From the NCBI GenBank assembly GCA_038063975.1, contig JBBTTY010000044.1, positions 1-11,199 of the forward strand: a stretch of 11,199 bases of DNA, read 5' to 3'. This document shows, piece after piece, positions 7,606 through 11,199 of this stretch. Position numbers and translations under genes: made by a program. The notes under the pieces are model-generated. The model saw only the letters and a list, made by a program, of their open reading frames with translations. It ran no database searches and was not told where the DNA came from. Source of the DNA: UBA6065 sp038063975 (GTDB lineage: Bacteria > Patescibacteriota > Minisyncoccia > Phycocordibacterales > UBA6065). Numbering within the stretch: position 1 is the stretch's first letter; each line of letters begins with the position of its first letter.

Positions 7606-7697
7606 TGTGTGAGTTCCTTGTAGATCAAGAAGCGCACGCAACAACCCCGATTTTCTCGTCGTGGTAATACATATGCCAAAAGTTTATTTTTTGTATT

Positions 7698-8129
7698 TTA
7701 TTTTTCATAGTTTTTTACGATATTTATTACTTCTCGTATATCTTTGATTTCATAATCCGAAATTTCTTCAATAGAAGTAGGTGTGATATCTCTAAACTTA
7801 CCTTGAAGTATTCGTATTGTCGTAAATCCTAATTTGTTACCAATTCGTATTTCATCCTGAACGCTATCGCCTACCACAATAACGTCTCTATCCTCGCCAA
7901 CAAAGGACAGAAAAGAATCTTCAGACTTTTCTCCTATAAACAAAATCTTCTTGAATAAACCGATGATTCCTAGACTTTTCAGCCTCGTCTCGCGTTTTGG
8001 CTCATTACGACTCACCAGAAACAGATCATTATTCATAGCTAGAGTTTTGAGCACTTCAAAAGCTCCATCATAAAGACGGTCTTTTTCTGGATCAAAAATT
8101 GTTCTATTGTAATCGAAAATTATTTTCAT
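7698..8129 (-). CDS. HAD-superfamily hydrolase-like protein with altered motif I
   Basis: A small stand-alone HAD Rossmann-fold protein (143 residues from the chosen start), without room for a large cap domain. Motif I is FDYNRTIFD (5-13). Asp6 is the expected nucleophile, but the second position, normally Asp and the general acid/base, is Asn8. Motif II is Ser40 in LVSRNE. Motif IV is VGDSVQDEI (86-94) with Asp88 and Asp92. The lysine of motif III is not clear-cut (KK at 60-61 or K68). The Asn may slow or abolish phosphoester hydrolysis, or fit a phosphotransfer role. An in-frame ATG at 8171 would add 14 residues, but these fall on a hairpin (8136-8161) and precede the natural first strand of the fold, so I take the ATG at 8127-8129. 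There is no Shine-Dalgarno. It may be read from the promoter at 8293-8322. Confidence 0.75.
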   Translation of the reverse strand: MKIIFDYNRTIFDPEKDRLYDGAFEVLKTLAMNNDLFLVSRNEPKRETRLKSLGIIGLFKKILFIGEKSEDSFLSFVGEDRDVIVVGDSVQDEIRIGNKLGFTTIRILQGKFRDITPTSIEEISDYEIKDIREVINIVKNYEK

Positions 8130-8135
8130 AAGAGA

Positions 8136-8161
8136 AAACCAGCCACGGAGAGGGCTGGTTT
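8136..8161 (-). terminator. Terminator-like or attenuator hairpin just before the HAD gene
   Basis: AAACCAGCC (minus strand, 8161-8153) and its reverse complement (8144-8136) form a 9-bp stem with an 8-base loop. The stem runs into TTTTCTCTT, a moderate U-tract, and the HAD ATG follows at once (8129). It would either end a short transcript from the promoter at 8293-8322 or act as an attenuator of the HAD gene. Confidence 0.5.
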
Positions 8162-8200
8162 CTGATTTCATTTTCGTGCCAAATAGTTTAAGCGCGCGAC

Positions 8201-8271
8201 ATAAAAGCAGTACAAGCCCTCTATGGGATTGTCTGATAATGCCACATAAAGGGCGTATTTACTGCTTTTAT
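8201..8271. repeat. Long imperfect inverted repeat (71-base hairpin)
   Basis: Outer arms ATAAAAGCAGTA (8201-8212) and the exact reverse complement (8260-8271) give 12 bp. After a 3/5-base internal loop, GCCCT (8216-8220) pairs with AGGGC (8250-8254). The stem continues through TATG (8222-8225) and CATA (8245-8248), ending in a short apical stem and 7-base loop around 8231-8237. It could be a folded RNA, a MITE/REP-like element or a protein site. Confidence 0.7.
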
Positions 8272-8292
8272 GAATGTGTTATTCATATTTTT

Positions 8293-8322
8293 ATGTTATC
8301 AGATATACGTGCAAGATGTCAA
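8293..8322 (-). promoter_or_regulatory. Near-consensus sigma70 promoter downstream of relE
   Basis: On the minus strand TTGACA (8317-8322, perfect -35), an 18-base spacer, and TAACAT (8293-8298) as -10. It starts right at the relE stop and would fire near 8286, about 157 bases before the HAD start. This is the best -35 match I see in the window. Confidence 0.6.
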
Positions 8323-8326
8323 ATTT

Positions 8327-8569
8327 TTAAAAATTATACGTCTCATCATCCCTATTAGAAACGGACTTAATTGAAAAACCAAAACCATCTTTTTCAAAAA
8401 TAATCCTAATTCTTCCAACCCTCACTCGATATCGATCATCAAAACCTTGAAGTTTTTTGACATTTAAGTCACTCAAATTTCCTGTTTCTATACGTATGAT
8501 AATAGAAGCGATATTATTTCGCCTTTTCCTTTCTAACTTTTTGAGAAATTTTTTTATCCTCTTCTTCAT
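8327..8569 (-). CDS. RelE/ParE-superfamily toxin
   Basis: Toxin of a type II toxin-antitoxin pair. RelE-like members usually cut mRNA on the ribosome. The 80 residues have a basic N-terminal helix (1-17), VKKLQGFDDRYRVRVGRIRI (37-56), the core pattern 'LxGxxxxYRxRVGxYRI', and a C-terminal strand ending NRDDETY (72-78). Arg73 and Tyr78 match the Arg/Tyr pair near the end of active RelE toxins, so it is probably intact. The ATG at 8567-8569 lies inside the antitoxin gene, giving a 56-base overlap, longer than the usual few bases. No alternative ATG brings it closer, and the extra residues fit the normal N-terminal helix. Transcribed with the antitoxin from 8814-8842. Whether it is a ribonuclease (RelE) or gyrase inhibitor (ParE) cannot be told for certain. 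Confidence 0.85.
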   Translation of the reverse strand: MKKRIKKFLKKLERKRRNNIASIIIRIETGNLSDLNVKKLQGFDDRYRVRVGRIRIIFEKDGFGFSIKSVSNRDDETYNF

Positions 8570-8807
8570 TCAATTCTTTGATGGCAGTCAATACCTCTCT
8601 TGCCGGCACACCGTTTTTTCTTATCTTTGTGAAATCAATGAGAGTTTTCCAATGACCTTCATCACCCCATTCATCGACGGGAGTAATTTTGAATGCCGGT
8701 TTTGATTTCTTCATTATCAAAAAAGACTCTCCTTTTTCAACTTGAGAAATGTAATCGTTCATATTTTCACGTAATACTTTGAGACCTATGATATTTTTTG
8801 TTTTCAT
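8514..8807 (-). CDS. Phd/YefM-family antitoxin
   Basis: Antitoxin partner of the RelE-like toxin. The N-terminal half is the Phd/YefM DNA-binding fold: NIIGLKVLRENMNDYISQVE (5-24), then KGESFLIMKKSKPAFKITPV (25-44). The C-terminal part (about 50-97) contains KTLIDFTKIRKNGVPAREVL and a charged helical tail that should wrap the toxin. This layout is common for such pairs in Patescibacteria, from memory. At 97 residues the length is normal. The ATG at 8805-8807 lies 6 bases past a -10 box, without a Shine-Dalgarno, so translation is probably leaderless. A 24-bp palindrome over the promoter is the likely site for autorepression by the antitoxin or the complex. Confidence 0.85.
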   Translation of the reverse strand: MKTKNIIGLKVLRENMNDYISQVEKGESFLIMKKSKPAFKITPVDEWGDEGHWKTLIDFTKIRKNGVPAREVLTAIKELNEEEDKKISQKVRKEKAK

Positions 8808-8811
8808 ATAC

Positions 8812-8835
8812 CAAGTTTATCTTAAGATAAACTTG
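8812..8835. promoter_or_regulatory. 24-bp perfect palindrome, probable toxin-antitoxin operator
   Basis: CAAGTTTATCTT (8812-8823) is followed directly by its exact reverse complement (8824-8835), with no central spacer. It covers the -10 box and nearly the whole spacer of the predicted promoter and ends 4 bases before the antitoxin ATG, so a bound dimer would block RNA polymerase. Confidence 0.75.
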
Positions 8836-8842
8836 TAGTCAA
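8814..8842 (-). promoter_or_regulatory. Predicted promoter of the toxin-antitoxin operon
   Basis: On the minus strand TTGACT (8837-8842) as -35, a 17-base spacer, and TAAACT (8814-8819) as -10. The -10 ends 6 bases before the ATG, placing the transcription start at or next to the start codon. Confidence 0.6.
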
Positions 8843-8879
8843 TCAGTATTTTAACCAGTGCTAATTCACTATAGTAATT

Positions 8880-9002
8880 TTACCTCCCCGCCGGCATTTC
8901 TACGTAGAAATGTGAGCCTTTGCCCTCCCCTGCTGATTCGGCCCAAATTTTACCGCCGTGAGCGTTCATAAGTGAAGTTCTATCTTTGGCCATATATACA
9001 TC
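8880..9002 (-). pseudogene. 3' remnant of a sensor histidine kinase gene
   Basis: Reading the minus strand from 9002, codons give DVYMAKDRTS, then LMNAHGGKIWAESAGEGKGS and HFYVEMPAGR, then TAA at 8880-8882. The block AHGGKIWAES-GxGKGSxFYVEMP is the G2-box end of the HATPase domain of sensor histidine kinases, and VYMAKD fits the stretch just after the G1 box. The other ~95% of such a protein (sensor, His box, N and G1 boxes) is missing. The remnant is in frame with the preceding gene's TAG (9003-9005), so homology is cut exactly at that junction. An internal ATG at 8991-8993 would give 37 residues without the catalytic parts. It is a decayed gene end, probably left by the event that brought in the block to the right. 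Confidence 0.85.
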
Positions 9003-9968
9003 CTAGCAAAATACGGCTTTTTGAGAAAGAGAATTCTTGAGGCTATTAAAATCAGGCAAATGTCCTACAGAAAGTAATGAGTTTAGTTTGCTCCTCAGTT
9101 TTTTCATTGTCCGCTTGCCCTTAAATTCATACAAAACTGATGGATGATCAAGTCTATACAATATAGTTAAAATTATGATTTCCACCAAATCCCGTTCATG
9201 AGAGAGGGTTATTAACTTGGAGTGAGATAAAAAGAAAGCAACTCTGTTGAAAAAAGAGTTGTAATCTTTGTTTTCAGCAATTAAATGTAACAAAACATGT
9301 CCCAAATAATAACCAATATCAAATGCTGGATGACCATAACAAAAAGTCTCAAGGTCACAAAAACCGTATTTGTTACCATTGTAGATTATGTTTTTAAAAG
9401 AAAGACCACCCAATATAAAACATCGGTGCTCTAAATCCATTAGGAGTTTTTCTTTCAACTCTTCAACAACAAAAACATCTTGGAACTTGAAGCGAGTTGT
9501 AAATAGATTGTCGAATCGATCATTCTTTTTTCCTATAGTCGACGAGGCCATATTACTTTTACTGAAGATAAGTAGTTTTTCTATACTATTTAGTATCTCA
9601 AAAACTAAATCAATGGCAATCATCCCGTTTTTATCAATCCACATCTTAAGATCAACCCCATTGTCCACAATTGAACTCATGACCAAAATACCAGATGCGA
9701 CATCGGCTATATATGGTTTAGGAATTGAGACCTCATTCTGACTAGCAAAAAAAGTTAACCCAGCGATCTCATAACTAATCTCATTCTGTAAAATAATCAT
9801 ACCCAAAGAATGTTTCGTTTTCGGCCCCCTCCACTTTACAATAGCGTGTCCATGTGAAAGATCATGAATTTTATAAATATAATGGACAGAACCACCTGAA
9901 AGCTCTTTTATTGAGATAATCTTTGTGTAGCCGAGTTTCTGCAGAGCTATTTTGACTTCTTTTTTCAT
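9003..9968 (-). CDS. Aminoglycoside-phosphotransferase-fold (APH) protein lacking the catalytic Asp; probable pseudokinase
   Basis: A protein-kinase-like fold protein of the APH/choline-kinase group. Visible parts are a glycine-rich start LSGGSVHYIYKI (23-34), the ATP lysine in AIVKWRG (Lys45), a Glu in QNEISYEI (Glu63), the hinge near 94-110, the catalytic-loop equivalent FILGGLSFKNIIY (184-196) and FCDLETFCYGHPAFDIGYYL (203-222). Family members have HGDxxxxN here; this one reads LGG, so the His and the catalytic base Asp are lost (Gly188), while Asn193 and the metal-binding Asp205 remain. I confirmed the GGT codons. It may bind nucleotide without transferring phosphate, or use another chemistry. 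Length (321) is normal. Its ATG overlaps the TGA of the upstream gene (ATGA), so the two are coupled. AT-rich; stops at the histidine-kinase remnant. Confidence 0.75.
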   Translation of the reverse strand: MKKEVKIALQKLGYTKIISIKELSGGSVHYIYKIHDLSHGHAIVKWRGPKTKHSLGMIILQNEISYEIAGLTFFASQNEVSIPKPYIADVASGILVMSSIVDNGVDLKMWIDKNGMIAIDLVFEILNSIEKLLIFSKSNMASSTIGKKNDRFDNLFTTRFKFQDVFVVEELKEKLLMDLEHRCFILGGLSFKNIIYNGNKYGFCDLETFCYGHPAFDIGYYLGHVLLHLIAENKDYNSFFNRVAFFLSHSKLITLSHERDLVEIIILTILYRLDHPSVLYEFKGKRTMKKLRSKLNSLLSVGHLPDFNSLKNSLSQKAVFC

Positions 9969-10885
9969 TTACTATTGAATATCCATGGCAATAGTATGTC
10001 CGATGACGGGTCAATCAATCTGCTTTTAGAATTAACCGGCCGGTTAATGCTCTTCATGATCTGGCCATGAGTAAATAGCGGGCAAATATTTTTTTCTACA
10101 ACATATATTTCACTATGCAAATGACTGAGTTGTGTAAATACTGGAATATAATATGGTGGACGATAGGAATCTCGCGTCAAACCGCAATCAAATCCAATAT
10201 CAATTGTCAGTGAGTTAACATCGATATCAAGATTGGCGGACAGCTCATCGGTTTTCAAAATTAACCTACTTCTTAATTTTGAACTATATATTTGATCTAT
10301 CAGAAAAACGAGATGTTTATATTTCGCATTCACAACATCTTTTAGTCGTTTGTATATACTTTCCCAATCACTCTTGACTTGAAAAGTTTCTTTGGTGAGG
10401 TCTGATCTTGTTATCTTTCCAAACGACATAAACGCACTCAAATTGTTCAGATTCTTTCTACTGATCGATAATAAGTCACCTGCGATAATTAGATAGCGTA
10501 ATATAGCTTGTATTGATTCAAAATGATTTTTTTCTAATCTTCGACGGGCTTCCGCGTTCGAAAAATGATGTTTAAATCCAAACCATAATGCTTGAATATC
10601 CCAATAAGGAATGCTGTAAGTATTCGATGTTCCAAATTCAAGTAAACCTGTTATAGCGTGCACTTTGATGTGAAAGTACATCCTTTCAAGGTCATCTAGT
10701 TTTTCAAGATTCATTGTACCCTTACCTATAATAGGATTTTGTTGTTTTTCTTTTTCGTAAACTGCATGTATCGACGATAGAAATTGATCTTTCGATCTTA
10801 AAACTTCGCTTTTTTTAGTGAATCCCATATAGGCAAAATTCAATAAACAGTCGATATTTGGGATGTTTTCACGGTGTTTTTTCAC
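9965..10885 (-). CDS. Protein of unknown function, coupled to the APH-like gene
   Basis: I do not recognise this 306-residue protein. It has no signal peptide or membrane segment that I can see. The first two thirds look helical: LDDLERMYFHIKVHAITG (63-80), an aromatic patch IPYWDIQALWFGFKHHF (92-108), a charged helix NAEARRRLEKN (110-120), and a long helix near 171-201. The last third looks like strands and loops, with DIGFDCGLTRDSYRPPYYIP (229-248) and a proline-rich end. The start is GTG at 10883-10885. The next in-frame codons upstream lead to TAA, so it cannot begin earlier with a better codon. Its TGA overlaps the ATG of the APH-like gene, so the products are probably made together and may form a complex. 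It is divergent from a CYTH gene across 47 bases. AT-rich like its neighbours. Confidence 0.7.
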   Translation of the reverse strand: MKKHRENIPNIDCLLNFAYMGFTKKSEVLRSKDQFLSSIHAVYEKEKQQNPIIGKGTMNLEKLDDLERMYFHIKVHAITGLLEFGTSNTYSIPYWDIQALWFGFKHHFSNAEARRRLEKNHFESIQAILRYLIIAGDLLSISRKNLNNLSAFMSFGKITRSDLTKETFQVKSDWESIYKRLKDVVNAKYKHLVFLIDQIYSSKLRSRLILKTDELSANLDIDVNSLTIDIGFDCGLTRDSYRPPYYIPVFTQLSHLHSEIYVVEKNICPLFTHGQIMKSINRPVNSKSRLIDPSSDILLPWIFNSK

Positions 10886-10910
10886 AAAATTTAGTTAGAG
10901 CAAATATATA

Positions 10911-10922
10911 TTATCATGATAA
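10911..10922. promoter_or_regulatory. 12-bp palindrome between the divergent accessory genes
   Basis: TTATCATGATAA, a perfect palindrome in the 47-base spacer between the GTG at 10885 and the ATG at 10933. It lies among AT-rich -10-like sequences for both directions and could be a shared operator. Short palindromes arise by chance in AT-rich DNA. Confidence 0.3.
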
Positions 10923-10932
10923 AGTAAAGGAT

Positions 10933-11199
10933 ATGAGAGAGTATGAAATAAAGGTACTGAATATCAATAAGGAACAAATAATCAAGAAATTGGAACGATT
11001 AGCCGCTAAGCGTATTTTGAACGAAAAAACTGAAATAGAATGGTACGATTTTCAAGGTAAAGACATATCTATTTTAAAAAAAGCTAAATTTACGAAAAAT
11101 GTCGTTAGAGAAATATACAACTTTTTAAAAAATAATAAAGGAAACTCAATTACAAAATATGGCGGTTATTTAAGGCTGAGAAAACAAGATGGGTACGAT
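10933..11199 (+). CDS. CYTH-domain protein (class IV adenylate cyclase / triphosphatase family), cut by window end
   Basis: The first 89 codons run to the window edge without a stop. MREYEIKVLNINKEQIIKKL opens with the CYTH signature ExExK (Glu3, Glu5, Lys7), which binds the metal-bound triphosphate in the tunnel of this fold. The next helix ends in LERLAAKRI (20-28), like 'LxxLGAKxx' of CyaB. GGYLRLRKQDG (77-87) is the next conserved strand with the two Arg that grip phosphates. Family members cyclise ATP (CyaB), hydrolyse thiamine triphosphate or inorganic triphosphate; the N-terminus cannot separate these. An AAAGGA lies only about 2-3 bases before the ATG, too close for a normal Shine-Dalgarno. 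It is divergent from the 306-codon orphan and shares its AT-rich composition. Confidence 0.85.
   Translation, partial: MREYEIKVLNINKEQIIKKLERLAAKRILNEKTEIEWYDFQGKDISILKKAKFTKNVVREIYNFLKNNKGNSITKYGGYLRLRKQDGYD

Larger units (their letters stand above)
8130..8286 (-). ncRNA. Candidate structured leader or small RNA
   Basis: Between the predicted transcription start (~8286) and the HAD ATG lie about 157 bases without a credible gene but with two structures: a long hairpin at 8201-8271 and a terminator-like hairpin at 8136-8161. Promoter, folded body and terminator in this order look like an independent small RNA or a regulated 5' UTR. I do not recognise an RNA family. The long hairpin pairs better as the minus-strand RNA, because one pair is a G-U wobble there and a C-A mismatch on the other strand. 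Inference only. Confidence 0.35.

Noticed and set aside
8130..8171. Upstream in-frame ATG (8171) giving a 157-residue HAD protein
   Set aside because: The extra 14 residues precede the first strand of the HAD fold and are encoded by a terminator-like hairpin. The ATG at 8129 gives the natural N-terminus.
8176..8358. Open frame of 60 codons on the plus strand
   Set aside because: It runs through the 71-base inverted repeat and the end of relE, with no protein-like pattern and no ribosome site.
9388..9741. Open frame of 117 codons on the plus strand
   Set aside because: It is antisense to the APH-fold gene, is Ser/Ile-rich and shows no recognisable domain, while the minus strand carries clear motifs.
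1..11199. CRISPR array, insertion sequence or rRNA gene
   Set aside because: No regularly spaced direct repeats, transposase-like frame or rRNA-like sequence was seen on either strand.
1..11199. TGA recoded as Gly, as in some CPR lineages
   Set aside because: TGA ends scpB at 21-23 and the orphan gene at 9965-9967 at natural protein ends, and no gene reads through an in-frame TGA.

Overview
The window looks like a chromosomal segment of a small-genome bacterium of the Candidate Phyla Radiation (Patescibacteria), most likely of the Parcubacteria group. This is an inference. It rests on the archaeal/eukaryote-style aspartyl-tRNA synthetase without the bacterial insertion domain, a HisRS with a eukaryote-like motif 2, compact genes spaced by 1-20 bases, almost no Shine-Dalgarno sequences, and the style of the small Phd/RelE pair. 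TGA is used as a stop codon (for example at 21-23 and 9965-9967), so this is the standard bacterial code and not the TGA=Gly code of some CPR groups.

Layout. 1-1334 (minus): scpA then scpB, the two condensin partners of SMC, behind a promoter at 1346-1375. 1335-1538: a spacer with a strong GC-rich hairpin that closes the trpS-aspS operon. 1539-3822 (minus): trpS and aspS, one base apart. 3868-4872 (plus): a cyanophycin-synthetase-like ATP-grasp ligase, divergent from trpS and convergent with hisS. 4904-6175 (minus): hisS. 6282-7550 (minus): a second, unrelated ATP-grasp-like protein (probably circularly permuted) with its own terminator, the only strong Shine-Dalgarno in the window, and a 147-base leader with a hairpin. 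7698-8129 (minus): a small HAD phosphatase-like gene. 8130-8326: no gene, but a near-consensus promoter, a 71-base imperfect hairpin and a terminator-like hairpin. 8327-8807 (minus): a Phd/YefM-RelE toxin-antitoxin pair with a 24-bp perfect palindrome on its promoter.

8880-9002 (minus) is the last ~40 codons of a sensor histidine kinase whose 5' part is gone. Its homology stops where an AT-richer accessory block begins. That block has an aminoglycoside-phosphotransferase-fold protein that lacks the catalytic HGD motif (9003-9968), a 306-codon orphan translationally coupled to it (9965-10885), and, divergently, the start of a CYTH-domain enzyme (10933 to the window end). I read this as foreign or rearranged DNA that replaced the front of the kinase gene.

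The left two thirds is housekeeping (chromosome condensation, aminoacylation). The right third is accessory, and the most likely place for something undescribed is either the coupled pseudokinase/orphan/CYTH block or the structured non-coding stretch at 8130-8322.
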